Source: Providencia rettgeri
Lineage (GTDB): Bacteria > Pseudomonadota > Gammaproteobacteria > Enterobacterales > Enterobacteriaceae
DNA length: 64,000 bases
Reading direction: 5' to 3'
Assembly (NCBI RefSeq): GCF_001874625.1
Contig: NZ_CP017671.1
Location: 3,410,001 to 3,474,000 of the forward strand
Positions within the stretch are counted from its first letter, which is position 1; each line of letters starts with the position of its first letter. This document shows, piece after piece, positions 29,059-39,898 of the stretch. The notes below the pieces were generated by a model. It was not told the origin of the DNA, searched no databases, and was given only the letters and a program-made list of their open reading frames with translations. A program made the position numbers and the translations under genes.

Positions 29059-29637
29059 CTAACCACCCATTTTATTATTTTTTTTCCAAATTATAAAATG
29101 GATAACCCCTAAACCACCATGACCATAAATATAAATCTCAATTAAAATAGTGAGTGACTTATGAATACTCCTAGCCTCTAAAGCAAATGGAGACTGCTGT
29201 AGCCATAAAATAAACCATGTTATACCTGACAAAATAACAATTGATAAAGCCCCCAACCCCAACCCTTGAACTGTTGCAGCAAGTCCTTTAGGAGAGCTAT
29301 CTGGTAGCTTTTTAGCTAAAAGAGAATTTATATCTTCTTTGATTTGTTTAAAATCCCCCCAGAGATAGGGATAAAAATATCTAAAACCGCGTTGATTAAA
29401 ACAAGATACGACTAAAAAGAACGTTAAAAAAAAGAGCACAAAACCAGAAATAATATGAATCCAAGTGAATAAATAAGCCATATCAAAAAAAGGAGGAACG
29501 ACTGACTTTGTTCCTGTCATCCAATTACTAACAATGATTTGCGATATCACTAAAACTAAAATTAATAAATGTAAAATTCTTATTTTTTTAGTCTGATACA
29601 GGCCAAAAAAATCCCAAATCGATTTAAATATGCTCAC
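29059..29637 (-). CDS. Cytochrome b/b6-domain membrane protein
   Basis: A 192-residue protein with four or five hydrophobic helices. Histidines at 23 (RILHLL), 61 (FTWIHIISGF), in RSIHKSL and in YGHGGLGVIHF are placed like the haem ligands of Ni/Fe-hydrogenase-type and YodB/CybB-type di-haem cytochromes b. It probably passes electrons at the inner membrane to a partner that is not encoded nearby. No operon partner is visible, so its redox partner is unknown. Confidence 0.72.
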   Translation of the reverse strand: MSIFKSIWDFFGLYQTKKIRILHLLILVLVISQIIVSNWMTGTKSVVPPFFDMAYLFTWIHIISGFVLFFLTFFLVVSCFNQRGFRYFYPYLWGDFKQIKEDINSLLAKKLPDSSPKGLAATVQGLGLGALSIVILSGITWFILWLQQSPFALEARSIHKSLTILIEIYIYGHGGLGVIHFIIWKKNNKMGG

Positions 29638-30120
29638 AGTATCTCACCTTTCTTTTTATAATATTTCATTTACACAAAATTTATTAGTTTATAACTCGAC
29701 TACCTCGTACTGCCAAACCTTGACTGCAGAATATTATATATGAAAAATAACATACATATACTGTTCAATTATGACTCTCTTTTTGTGATAATTATATTTA
29801 TCATTATAAGGGTGATTCAATTAGACAAGGGTTTACAGACTTTTTACTAAAATTTCAGAAGATAATAAATTACAGAGAAAGGTGTCATTCGCCCAACAAA
29901 AAAATACCTTATCTTATTGAAATTTCATTGAAATATATTTTCACCATAACTATTTTTTATAGTAAAACTATAAACAGTTTACGATTTAAATTATTACAAG
30001 ATTTTTATGCGCGGGAACTATTAGCTTTGATATTTCAAAGTTACGATAGTAGCGTTAAACAAAGAATGACTTTATATGTTTAACGCTATATTTTGGAAAA
30101 ACCATCCATTTCCGATAGTT
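29638..30120. other. Gene-free stretch with one strong inverted repeat
   Basis: No coding sequence is supported in these 483 bp. An 11-bp perfect inverted repeat TAGCGTTAAAC/GTTTAACGCTA lies at 30050-30060 and 30078-30088, followed by TATTTTGG. It may be a terminator-like hairpin at the end of the minus-strand lipoprotein gene, or the scar of an insertion. The rest is AT-rich without recognised motifs. Confidence 0.5.
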
Positions 30121-30804
30121 TTAATTACCCGAGAAATTACTTATAACTTCATACGTCAATGAATCATTAGAACTATTTATAATTTTTAGTTTTACATTCC
30201 CATAAGAAATAACATTGCTTTTTTTAAGGTTATATTGAAGGTTATTTCCAAACCCTTGATTTTCAATGTTTGAGCCTATTTTTCTGTAGCTAATATCTAC
30301 TATTTGATTATTTATCCCATTAAAAATCAAAGCCTGCTCAAATGAATTACCATCAGGGTTATTTAACTCAAGATATTCAATTTGGGCTTTATCACTACAA
30401 ACAGCAACATTTAAGTCAGTTACAATACAAATTTCATTAGCATTGGCTCCTTTCTTTATTAAAATTGAACTCCATGGCTGACCAAGAGCCTCAACGACAA
30501 CAGAACCGGAGTCAATGGTTTGAGCTGGCATATAGAAATCACCTTTGTCACTTGAACCAACTTTTTTGAACACACCAGGAATAATTTTATAAGCCAAGTC
30601 TATTTGTATTGGGTTCAATACCTTAATCGCTTTCAGCTCGCTTATATCACCTTCCCTAACTAAACTTTGACCTATGATGGCACGATTAACACTACCTACT
30701 TTCGGCTCACTTATTTTATGTGAATCTGGCGTGTAATTATATTCGGTCACTGCACACCCAGATAATGAAAGAATACAACTAACAGAAACTAACAAATTTT
30801 TCAT
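30121..30804 (-). CDS. Putative outer-membrane lipoprotein, unknown function
   Basis: The 227-residue protein starts MKNLLVSVSCILSLSGC, a lipoprotein signal with lipobox LSGC and lipidated Cys17. The residue after the Cys is Ala rather than Asp, so outer-membrane sorting by Lol is expected. The mature part is strand-rich with no domain I recognise. It stands immediately beside a decayed copy of an SSB-like gene (30870-30985), the same position occupied by other cargo genes at 39899 and 49393. This suggests it arrived as cargo of an integrative element. AT content is high. Confidence 0.6.
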   Translation of the reverse strand: MKNLLVSVSCILSLSGCAVTEYNYTPDSHKISEPKVGSVNRAIIGQSLVREGDISELKAIKVLNPIQIDLAYKIIPGVFKKVGSSDKGDFYMPAQTIDSGSVVVEALGQPWSSILIKKGANANEICIVTDLNVAVCSDKAQIEYLELNNPDGNSFEQALIFNGINNQIVDISYRKIGSNIENQGFGNNLQYNLKKSNVISYGNVKLKIINSSNDSLTYEVISNFSGN

Positions 30805-30869
30805 TTAATAAGACCCGTGGAAAAAAACATATGTGGACATCAAAGGTTACATTTATAAACAAATTCTAA

Positions 30870-30990
30870 CAAGCAATTCTCTGCGCTCCTGTTAGCGGAT
30901 AACCACTAAATCACTCATAGTAACCTGTAACTTTCTTCCTTTCTGGCAGGTCACCCGCTACAACGCGTTAATTTAGAGGTGGCTTGACTT
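30870..30990 (-). pseudogene. Decayed 3' end of an SSB-like gene (copy of 49943-50060)
   Basis: The plus-strand text from CTGCGCTCCTGTTAGCGGAT onward follows 49961-50045 closely, including the TTCCTTTCTGGCAGGTCA stretch, with substitutions and small indels. No frame remains open. It is a relic of the element family described in the summary. Confidence 0.75.
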
Positions 30991-31074
30991 TTTCAGCATC
31001 CTGAATAGCTCTGATTCTTTCCATTTGAGTCATTATTACCATTACAGGTTTTAAAAATTACTGGTAAGAAGTTA

Positions 31075-31243
31075 TCCCACCTTATACCTATAATGAGTCT
31101 GTCGTCGTTTCAGTGATCAATTTAGTACTATCATAAGGCATAGATAACGGGCGCATTATCGCTGTACGAATTCATGGGCTTAGCTATCAAGCTAAAGGCG
31201 GTAAAGTATGGGATAAGGATATTGTAGGTAAGCTTATTTAATT
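31075..31243 (+). pseudogene. Decayed C-terminal half of the RHH/recombinase-like gene (copy of 53865-54010)
   Basis: From about 31083 the sequence matches the C-terminal coding part of the intact gene at 53637-54053, including TATAATGAGTCTG, ATAGATAACGG and GGGATAA segments, with indels that break the frame. It lies downstream of the SSB-like relic in the same relative arrangement as in the element at 48988-56600. Confidence 0.75.
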
Positions 31244-31326
31244 ATAAAACAGGTAGAGGGGCGGTTTTAGCTAACTAACTCGCCCTTCTAACAAAAAAGG
31301 ATTAGGAGAAACTATATTAGCTATGT

Positions 31327-31764
31327 TTAATAAAGGCAGTTAGAAGATGACCAGTCTTTAATTAATCCATTTTTATCGGTAATAAAGTTATCTACGCATA
31401 AGCGAGGGTTATTAAGGTACGGGTCATTAGAACTGTTTTGGGTTTTCTTAAAGGTATACTGAGATCCCCCATCCTGTCTCTTATGAACCCCAAAAGGGCT
31501 GCCCCTTTGCATTATTAGGTCATCTATAGATTTACCAATCCAACTTTGGCGGCGATTTTTGAATTCATACTCCTCTTTTTCTCTTTCTAATTGTGCTTTT
31601 GATTTCATTGTAGTGGTGTTATTTCCATTGTTTTTGTGCTTTGCACCAGGGACACCCGTTAATGCATAAGTTATATCTGATATGGTATCTCTATGTTTCT
31701 GAGTACAACCACTTAATATGATCAGTGAAACTAAAATTATACTTAAATTGAATTTTTTATTCAT
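31327..31764 (-). CDS. Small lipoprotein with SmpA/OmlA-like C-terminal region
   Basis: Lipoprotein of 145 residues with signal peptide and lipobox LSGC (Cys20). The C-terminal half reads SWIGKSIDDLIMQRGSP followed by a short strand pattern and two Cys that could form a disulfide. That layout resembles the SmpA/OmlA (BamE-like) fold, but a firm family assignment is not possible. A charged Lys/Glu-rich linker joins the halves. It lies next to element relics and may be cargo. No operon partner. Confidence 0.6.
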   Translation of the reverse strand: MNKKFNLSIILVSLIILSGCTQKHRDTISDITYALTGVPGAKHKNNGNNTTTMKSKAQLEREKEEYEFKNRRQSWIGKSIDDLIMQRGSPFGVHKRQDGGSQYTFKKTQNSSNDPYLNNPRLCVDNFITDKNGLIKDWSSSNCLY

Positions 31765-31789
31765 CGAAGATAGCTCAAAGTTAATAATT

Positions 31790-33086
31790 AGTAATTATTT
31801 CATGTAGATATGAAATTTAAGTGTATCTTATACTAACTATAGTAATTATTAGACATATGAGAATCATCCGATATTGAAATAAACACAACCTAACCCCCAA
31901 ATATTGCGCCGTTCAAAACGGTACGAAAGATATCGCATGGCTATTTTTTCGCTCTACCAATTACAATCTCTTACTAAAACTTTTGTATCATAATAATCTA
32001 TTGACCTAATCATTTTTATACATCTGATATTGTGAACAATAATTAATTTCAATCTGAAGTTTTCTGTGGTAGTAAACTGAGAACAACAATTAATAGTAGG
32101 CAATTATTGGATAAATACAGCCATTAATAGGCTTCAATACTCTATTCCCCTTCAAGGCCAACTACGAATTCACTCTTTTTCTCGCGATTTAAGCACGGTT
32201 TTTCTTGGTGATATTCACGATCACATACTGTGATTACTCAATCCTGAACGCTGTGTCAGTCGGTCTATTCTTATCCACGTTTTGTGGTTACGAGAACCAT
32301 TCAGGATAGTCGGTTATCTCCATGAGATATCCATAAAAAAGCCCCCTATATGTTGAATGATATGTCCAACTTTTTGGGTGCAATTCATAAGCGGGTTAGT
32401 TTTTGATGGCTACTGAGCTCTTCCTAAATGAAACCCATCAACCCTATCAATACGTATTCTCCATAAGAATAGTGGCATATCTGCGGATGGGTGGCTTAGT
32501 ATTTTAACGTCTTTCATGTGTAGTATTGTTACTATTTTTAATGGATTTGCGTCAAAGTCAGCAATTAAATGGTTGTAATAAAACTGAATAATTTCACCAC
32601 ATTAAGAGGTAGCTTATCCATAGGATATATTATCATTACCAATTTAAATTGTATTTCTGATTAATTGCACCAATGTAAATATCTATTTAGTAAATTATAT
32701 CGTGTTCTATTTAGTTGTCTTGTTATTAAAATAGTACAGACTTAATTAATAAAAATGCATGAGATTACTAGTTACAATGCACATAATTAAGATAAATTCA
32801 TTTATCTGCACAATAACCAATCATGATTAATTTTGGCATTTAACTCTGACAAGTTAACTTTTGGTGCTTTCAAGTTTTACATCGGTATTTATTGGTAATA
32901 TAATCGGCTAAATTCATTATTCCTATCATGTAGTAAAGTAGAAATAAGAAAATCGTAACATTTTACAGTTTATATAATTAAAGCAATTGTTTGGGTTTGT
33001 TATATTTTAAAAATTATACTGCGATGTAAATTTACTACCTACAATAGTTAATGTCGCCAAATATCTCTTTATAATGGGATAGTCGT
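31790..33086. other. Long intergenic region with IS3-type end and decayed coding relic
   Basis: About 1.3 kb without an intact gene. At 32363-32387 the minus strand reads like an IS150-type IS3-family terminal repeat (TGAATTGCACCC, then GTTGGACA). At 32081-32356 one plus-strand frame stays open across 90 codons except for one TGA at 32231, but it lacks a start codon and I do not recognise the product. The arms ATCCTGAA/TTCAGGAT near 32243 and 32303 flank a small CCAC/GTGG hairpin. From 32400 to 33086 only AT-rich sequence and the promoter of the next operon are seen. Confidence 0.5.
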
Positions 33087-33290
33087 ATGAAAGATTTAAT
33101 TCTAGGGGGTACGGTTTTTATACCCGGTATTGCTTTGGTATTTTTTTTAGGTTTCTTTTTTTGGTTATTGATTAGGGTGGTTTACGCAAATTTAGTGTGC
33201 AAATATGAATATGCGGGGAGTTTATTCGATATTTCCATACTATTTTTCTGCGTTTTGGCCGTTCATTCATTATTAATTTATAGTTGGTAA
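33087..33290 (+). CDS. DUF1656 (AaeX-like) small membrane protein
   Basis: A 67-residue protein with two hydrophobic helices, matching the DUF1656/AaeX family that accompanies HlyD and FUSC efflux genes. The stop is 4 bp before the next start. Function within the pump is unknown even in E. coli. Confidence 0.8.
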   Translation: MKDLILGGTVFIPGIALVFFLGFFFWLLIRVVYANLVCKYEYAGSLFDISILFFCVLAVHSLLIYSW

Positions 33291-33294
33291 TATA

Positions 33295-34143
33295 ATGAAT
33301 ATAAAGAAATACTTATTAATTATTATATCTGTTTTTATCATCATTTCGTCTATATATTTATTATGGAACCATTATGCATTAAGTCCATGGACTCGTGATG
33401 GTAGAGTGCGCGCTGAAATCAACCAAGTGACAGCTGAGGTTTCAGGGAAAATTGAACAATTGATGGTCATTGACAACCAAGAGGTCAAACAAGGTGAATT
33501 GTTACTCATCGTTGACCCTACTGATTATGAAATTAAACTACGTCAATCTGAATTAGAACTTAATGATTTAGTAGTTCAATACAATTTTGCAAAGAACCAA
33601 TTAGCAAGGCGGACTAAATTAAGTCAAGTTGCAATATCTAAGGAAGAGCTAGATGATGCTAGAGCCCGCCAGGAAAGCTTAGCTAAGAAAATTGAATTAG
33701 CAAAAGTGAAGATTGAAAAAGCTAAACTTGACCTATCAAGAACACAAATTCATTCACCAGTAAATGGTTTTATTACTAATTTGAATTTACGTTCAGGGAA
33801 TTATATTAATGCAGGTTCCCCTTTATTTGCGATCGTTGATAAAGACTCTTTCTATGTGATTGCTTATTTAGAAGAAACTAAAATGACCAATGTTGTGGTT
33901 GGTGATAGTGCAAGTATAAAGTTATACAGTAACAATCATGAATTAAAAGGCAAAGTACAAAGCATTGGTAGAGCAATTGATGATAACAATTCCACGACAG
34001 GGAGTCTGTTACTTGAAAATATACAGCCTAACTACCCGTGGGTTCGATTAGCGCAAAGAGTACCAATTAAAATATCATTAAATGGCACTCAAGGAGTTAC
34101 ACTTATACCGGGTACGACTTGCACTGTATTTATTGAAGACTAA
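33295..34143 (+). CDS. HlyD/EmrA-family periplasmic adaptor (AaeA-like)
   Basis: The 282-residue protein has an N-terminal membrane anchor (about residues 5-24), a lipoyl half-motif (VSGKIEQLMV), a coiled-coil hairpin (about 80-140) and a second lipoyl half (SRTQIHSPVNGFITN). This is the membrane-fusion-protein layout. It links the FUSC inner-membrane protein encoded next to the outer membrane for efflux of aromatic acids or similar compounds. It is shorter than E. coli AaeA (310). Confidence 0.88.
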   Translation: MNIKKYLLIIISVFIIISSIYLLWNHYALSPWTRDGRVRAEINQVTAEVSGKIEQLMVIDNQEVKQGELLLIVDPTDYEIKLRQSELELNDLVVQYNFAKNQLARRTKLSQVAISKEELDDARARQESLAKKIELAKVKIEKAKLDLSRTQIHSPVNGFITNLNLRSGNYINAGSPLFAIVDKDSFYVIAYLEETKMTNVVVGDSASIKLYSNNHELKGKVQSIGRAIDDNNSTTGSLLLENIQPNYPWVRLAQRVPIKISLNGTQGVTLIPGTTCTVFIED

Positions 34144-35781
34144 GTGATGAAACTAAACTGGATATTCGCAGTTAAATATATGCTAGCGATTTTATTGGCT
34201 TGGTATATATCTTCATATTTTGGTTTTGATAAGCCCTATTGGTCAATGATGACGGTCGCAATCATTGGCTATCCAGACCCATCATTAAGCTTGGCTAAAA
34301 TGGTGGCACGGCTTGCGGGAAGTTTTATTGGCGTTATAGCAGTAACATTAATCGCTAATATTAGTATCAGTGACCACTGGCTGTTTACCGCCCTGATTAT
34401 TATTTGGCTGTCAGTATGTTTATTTATGGCGCTGACCTCACGTTATATGATGCCTTATATGTTTTCACTTTCGGGGTATACTTCTGCAATTATTGCTTTT
34501 GGTACTTCAGTTTATCCATTGCCTATGACTATATTTAATTTGTCTCAAGAAAGGCTAATGGAGGTCATGATAGGTATCATTATTTATACATTTATTAGTT
34601 ATGCTTTGCCAAATAGAACGAATAATCTACAAACAGTTCTACTGAAAAGAAAAATAAGTACGGATAGAAAAGATGTGTTATCAAGTGTGTTCAAAGGAAA
34701 CTATGATAATACGATGAAAAATCTATCTATTATCATTGCTGATAGTATTGCCCATGATGAAGTGAGTAAATATGAAAGTCATTTTTTATCTTTTAAAAAG
34801 GCACACAGTAAGGTATTAAAATTACCTATGCTGGTCACTATATCTATTATTGGTTTAGTCGATCGAGCATTTTTACAGTATGAAAAATATAATCAAATAT
34901 TAAGCTTGAAGAACAAGGTTGATAATCCCTCTACCTCTCAGTTTTATGTTTTTTTTGATTGGAAAGATGCTTTTTTAAATACATTAAGGTTAGTTGTAAG
35001 CCTAGTGATTAGTGTCATTTTTTGGCTTAATACTGGTTGGGAATATGGCTACATATTACCTGTGCTAGTGAGTATTTCTTTTACTTTTGGGGTTACTATT
35101 CCCAATGCTAATAAGCTTGCTTTTATTGTATTTATTGTTGCTCTCTTGGTTATCGCACTTAGCTATGTATTGAAGTTTTTCTTTTTAATACAAGCATCAA
35201 GCTTTATGCAAGCAGCTTTGATTATGACCCCTGTTTTCATCCTTTTAGGTGTCCTGAAAACAGTCGGTAAATTAGCATTTCTGATTTCACATATTATGTG
35301 TATTTCATTAATATTTTTAATTAATTTTACTAATCCAATGAGCTTTGATTTTGTCTTTTTTGCTAATACAGCCATAGCACTTATTTTTTCTATCATTATA
35401 GTGATCTTGATGTTGTATATCATCCCATTGAGTAATACACAGCAAATAGAATCTCGTAAAGTTAATTTCATTTTACAGAAGATAAATACAATACCGTTAA
35501 ATGAATTGGCTCTCATAAAAATCCGTAATACCTTACTAATGAATGTGAATTCATTATATGAACATAAAAATATTAACCAATTTTACGTGTTAATTGCATT
35601 GATTAGCCTATATGAATTATCCGAATCTGAGCAGGTAAGAAAGCTGATAGTAAGTATCATTAATGCAGTATCAATAAAAGATGATAAAGATAATATATTG
35701 AAATCTCTTAATGGTACTGAAAAATTTTATTCTGATATTAATGTAAAGTATGCCAAAGACGTTATTGGCTTGTTGTTATAA
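34144..35781 (+). CDS. FUSC-family efflux transporter (AaeB-like)
   Basis: A 545-residue inner-membrane protein with two clusters of about five hydrophobic helices (residues ~10-160 and ~280-430) around soluble segments, as in FUSC/AaeB proteins. GTG at 34144 and ATG at 34147 are both possible starts, directly after the adaptor stop. It probably forms a tripartite exporter with the HlyD-like protein. It is about 100 residues shorter than E. coli AaeB, so the substrate may differ. No LysR regulator such as AaeR is adjacent. Confidence 0.85.
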   Translation: MMKLNWIFAVKYMLAILLAWYISSYFGFDKPYWSMMTVAIIGYPDPSLSLAKMVARLAGSFIGVIAVTLIANISISDHWLFTALIIIWLSVCLFMALTSRYMMPYMFSLSGYTSAIIAFGTSVYPLPMTIFNLSQERLMEVMIGIIIYTFISYALPNRTNNLQTVLLKRKISTDRKDVLSSVFKGNYDNTMKNLSIIIADSIAHDEVSKYESHFLSFKKAHSKVLKLPMLVTISIIGLVDRAFLQYEKYNQILSLKNKVDNPSTSQFYVFFDWKDAFLNTLRLVVSLVISVIFWLNTGWEYGYILPVLVSISFTFGVTIPNANKLAFIVFIVALLVIALSYVLKFFFLIQASSFMQAALIMTPVFILLGVLKTVGKLAFLISHIMCISLIFLINFTNPMSFDFVFFANTAIALIFSIIIVILMLYIIPLSNTQQIESRKVNFILQKINTIPLNELALIKIRNTLLMNVNSLYEHKNINQFYVLIALISLYELSESEQVRKLIVSIINAVSIKDDKDNILKSLNGTEKFYSDINVKYAKDVIGLLL

Positions 35782-35802
35782 CCATAAATATATGAGGTGG
35801 TC

Positions 35803-36462
35803 ATGTTTGAATTATTAACTGCAATAGGTATTGGGTTAGTGGTATTGTTGCCATTATCAAATCCACTAACTACAGTTGCATTGTTTCTTGGTTTATCAGG
35901 TGGAATGACAATTGAGGCTCGTAAAAAAACTATAAAAATGACGCCTGTATATGTCTTTTTTATTATGTTGGCCTCATGGTATTCAGGGCAAGCGATCATG
36001 AATACCTTTGGTGTTACTATTCCTGGTTTGAGGATTGCAGGTGGTTTTATTGTTGCCTACATTGGTTTTCGTATGTTGTTTCCTATCGCTGAAAATAGCC
36101 GTAATGTTGAAGAGGGAAAAGCGGTAGATAATACATCTAGTATTGCATTTGTTCCTTTAGCTATGCCAAGTACTGCAGGGCCAGGTACTATAGCGATGAT
36201 TATTAGTATGGCTTCATCAGTAATCACCAATGAAAGCGCTTACCCACATTGGGTTGTTATTGTCGCGCCACCGCTGGTATTTTTAATTTTTTCTGTGATC
36301 CTGTGGGCCAGTCTAAAAAGCTCAAATCTTATTATGAAGTTTTTTGGTAAAAGCGGTATTGATGCAATATCTAGGCTGATGGGATTTTTACTGGTTTGTA
36401 TGGGCGTGCAGTTTATCATTACGGGTATAGGAGAACTCACACGTTCTGGTTTTTTTAGCTAG
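35803..36462 (+). CDS. MarC-family (UPF0056) integral membrane protein
   Basis: Protein of 219 residues, close to E. coli MarC (221), with six helices and the family motifs [17 protein letters not shown] and [17 protein letters not shown]. The start at 35803 follows GAGG by five bases. It is 21 bp after the FUSC gene and likely ends that operon, since a strong terminator follows. The biochemical function of MarC proteins is unresolved; a former link to antibiotic resistance was not upheld. Confidence 0.88.
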   Translation: MFELLTAIGIGLVVLLPLSNPLTTVALFLGLSGGMTIEARKKTIKMTPVYVFFIMLASWYSGQAIMNTFGVTIPGLRIAGGFIVAYIGFRMLFPIAENSRNVEEGKAVDNTSSIAFVPLAMPSTAGPGTIAMIISMASSVITNESAYPHWVVIVAPPLVFLIFSVILWASLKSSNLIMKFFGKSGIDAISRLMGFLLVCMGVQFIITGIGELTRSGFFS

Positions 36463-36505
36463 TTTTGATCAATGTTATCGTGTATTGCTCTGATTTAATA
36501 TATAA

Positions 36506-36551
36506 ATAACACCTTATTCAGCTCTTACTCCTCAACTGAATAAGGTGTTAT
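36506..36551 (+). terminator. Intrinsic terminator after marC-like gene
   Basis: Sixteen-bp perfect stem, 36506-36521 with 36536-36551, then a T-rich tract from 36556. Between here and 36851 no further gene or signal is visible. Confidence 0.88.
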
Positions 36552-36851
36552 AGCGTTTTATTTTTCATCGCCAGTCAACAAAGGTGATAAATTAATATCG
36601 AATAGTATTAATTATCTTTACCATCTCTAAATCCTTTTAGAATATACAAAAAACACATTAGTGAATATGTTATTACTTAATTTTTAAATATAGTTACTAA
36701 CTATTTGAAATTACAACGCCTTTTCATATTTACATGAGAAGTGGATATAATTTAAATATAATGTTAAAAAACTATCTAACTACCTTTGTTAACGAGCCCG
36801 AAAATCATCATTCTTATTCCCCTACCAATAATCAACTATTCCCCATAAAAA

Positions 36852-37265
36852 CTAATTACTTTTAGGTTTGTATTTAGCCCTGTAAACCCGTTTTTCATCA
36901 TTAACACACTCCAAGGTAAACACTTCATCTATTGATCCGACTCTTACTTTAAAGTGTGTGCTGCTATCAACATCAATTACTGTTGGGTAGGCGTTACTGA
37001 AATTAGAAATTACAATCTTTGCTATTGATTTACATTCATTAAATAGCATTTTAGAGCTATCAGACTTATCCAAAACGGGGGTTTCACTATTCGGAATTTT
37101 ATTGGTAACGGTCATCTCTAATAGCTCTAAGGGAGTATAAACAACGGTAGGCTTCTCCTTAGCGATACCAAAAACTGGAATTAACATACATAACCATATT
37201 ATTTTCTTTATATTTTTATATCCATTAATGTTACCAATAAATGATTTAATCAAAATCGCTATCAT
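36852..37265 (-). CDS. Hypothetical secreted protein
   Basis: A 137-residue protein with an N-terminal hydrophobic segment; initiation at an internal Met near residue 27 would give a shorter typical signal peptide. The mature part has two Cys (in FNECKSI and TLECVND) that could pair in the periplasm. I recognise no domain. No RBS stands out and the neighbours are element relics, so it may be cargo or an orphan. Confidence 0.5.
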   Translation of the reverse strand: MIAILIKSFIGNINGYKNIKKIIWLCMLIPVFGIAKEKPTVVYTPLELLEMTVTNKIPNSETPVLDKSDSSKMLFNECKSIAKIVISNFSNAYPTVIDVDSSTHFKVRVGSIDEVFTLECVNDEKRVYRAKYKPKSN

Positions 37266-37444
37266 GTTGAACGGACCTATTTTTTGTCTTATAAAAAGAT
37301 ATGGTCGACACTACTCGATTGTTATCCACTAGAAAACAGAAAGCACTGCGCCCTATGGTGTGTAAGAATCTCACGCTATCAGCTCTAATGTGAATATCTA
37401 CCATATCAATGACTGGCTTCTCACACATTACAATTATACATATA

Positions 37445-37526
37445 AAGCCAGCCTTTTATCTTTACCAGCATATCTATATTTTATACGCCAATACTTAGAG
37501 CCATTCGGGGTAACTTCTAAATACAT
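37445..37526 (-). pseudogene. Integrase N-terminal fragment (copy of 56264-56345)
   Basis: This ~80-bp stretch nearly repeats the part of the truncated integrase gene encoding its arm-type DNA-binding strands, including TTTACCAGCATATCTATATT. Flanking sequence is unrelated and no open frame survives. It marks another decayed integration of the same integrase type. Confidence 0.75.
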
Positions 37527-37769
37527 GGCTAAAGCCGCGACAGAAAAACCCATCAATTATCTACAAATATCTTTTCAGCAAGACTGATACAGTAAGTATT
37601 GATATCGTATTTGAAAGAGCACTAATTCACCACACTAATGATTACAATAGTAATTATAATGAAATCCATAGAATTCTAAATGATTATGGGTATTTTATTA
37701 TTCAGGATAGAAGCATGAAAATGTTGCCCTATCGGGTGGAGAACAACACTTACGTGGTTTCCTCTTTGA

Positions 37770-38641
<872 letters not shown>

Positions 38642-38679
38642 CAGCTTGAAGATAATTTATAACGATACTGAGACTATCT

Positions 38680-39414
38680 ATGAAAGAACAGAATATTTAT
38701 GATAACCCCATTTTTTTTAAAAATTATCAAACATTAAGGGTCAATGATACGGGCCTTAATGGCATCATAGAAGAACCTGCATTAAGGGCTCTATTACCTG
38801 ATTTAAAAGGTAAAATAATTCTCGATTTGGGATCTGGCTTTGGTGATTTTGCACGGTACGCACACAGCAAAGGGGCGAAAAAAGTTTACGGTATTGAGCT
38901 TTCAAGTAACATGATAGAACAAGCCAGAAAACTGACCCAAACCGATGATATTGAATATATTCATGCGTCAATGACTGACCCTATGACTTTCGATGAACGT
39001 TTTGACTTTATTATTTCCTCCCTCGCAATCCACTATATCGAAAACTTTAATCAGCTCGCAAGCGAAGCATATTCTCACCTCAAAGAGGGTGGGAAATTTG
39101 TATTCTCTGTGGAACATCCGATGTGTACCGCACATGCTTCTTCATTTATGAAAAATGAATCTGGTGAATTTATCTGTATGCCTGTCGATAATTATCAGAA
39201 TGAGTCTATACGTCATACCTCATGGTTTGTCGATGACGTTATTAAATATCACCGAACAGTCGAAAGTTATATTATGGGATTACTCAATGTGGGATTTGTG
39301 ATTGATGCTCTTAAAGAGCCTAAAGTCATCAATGAAGCCCTATTGGAAAAACCGGAAGCTGAAATTTTTAATCGATATTCACCTTTTTTAATTATTAGCG
39401 CACACCGTTTGTAA
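38680..39414 (+). CDS. Class I SAM-dependent methyltransferase
   Basis: A 244-residue protein with SAM motif I ILDLGSGFGDFARYA (about residues 47-61), an acidic motif II region (YGIELS) and a motif III-like LKEGGKFVFSVEH. This is the UbiE/YcgJ-type small-molecule methyltransferase pattern. It begins 38 bp after the acetyltransferase and may be co-transcribed. The acceptor is unknown; no ribosomal RNA methyltransferase motif is evident. Confidence 0.82.
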   Translation: MKEQNIYDNPIFFKNYQTLRVNDTGLNGIIEEPALRALLPDLKGKIILDLGSGFGDFARYAHSKGAKKVYGIELSSNMIEQARKLTQTDDIEYIHASMTDPMTFDERFDFIISSLAIHYIENFNQLASEAYSHLKEGGKFVFSVEHPMCTAHASSFMKNESGEFICMPVDNYQNESIRHTSWFVDDVIKYHRTVESYIMGLLNVGFVIDALKEPKVINEALLEKPEAEIFNRYSPFLIISAHRL

Positions 39415-39430
39415 TAGCAAAGTTGTAATA

Positions 39431-39514
39431 TCCGCTCTGAGTTAAGTTAAGGTGTCCATCACGTAGGATCACCATCAAGGGGTTCACATGACGGCTTATA
39501 GAGCGGAGTTTTTT
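39431..39514 (+). terminator. Long-loop stem with T tract after the methyltransferase gene
   Basis: TCCGCTCT (39431-39438) pairs with AGAGCGGA (39500-39507), followed by GTTTTTT. Inside, GGTG...CACC can form a nested stem. It is terminator-like, but the large span makes this tentative. Confidence 0.4.
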
Positions 39515-39594
39515 ACATTGGAAGATGAACAAAGAAAGCGTAAAATCAGTTAACCCACTGAATTTTAGGCATAAAAATAGACATGATTTGAAGT

Positions 39595-39848
39595 CTACAG
39601 GATTCAATATAAAGACATACCTCATTAATTATAAACATTTTATATTCATTCAATTTCGTATCATGCTTCCAATTATGTCCCCTTTTTATTTTGTGACTCA
39701 AAAATTAAGAGGTTCAGGCTTCAGTTTTCCCAAAGCCACCAGCATTGCAAAATATCATCAATTGGTAATTTCATTGCAGATAATGAAATACCAACCGGAA
39801 ATAGTTCTACTCGTGTTTTCCACGACTTCGTTTCAAACGGAACTGTAA
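39595..39848. repeat. Dispersed repeat, left flank, copy 1
   Basis: About 250 bp closely matching 49095-49340. It begins with the attachment-core remnant CTACAGGATTC and continues through the stretches CAATATAAAG, CATACCTCATT and TTTTTATTTTGTGACTC. No coding frame is convincingly conserved between the copies. A different gene follows each copy. Confidence 0.85.
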
Positions 39849-39898
39849 AATTAACACAGGTACGACTTCAAATTTAATCAGCTATTAATCAATCTTAT

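Noticed and set aside
32231-32233. TGA as a selenocysteine codon
   Set aside because: No start codon, no SECIS-like hairpin directly downstream and no recognisable selenoprotein family.
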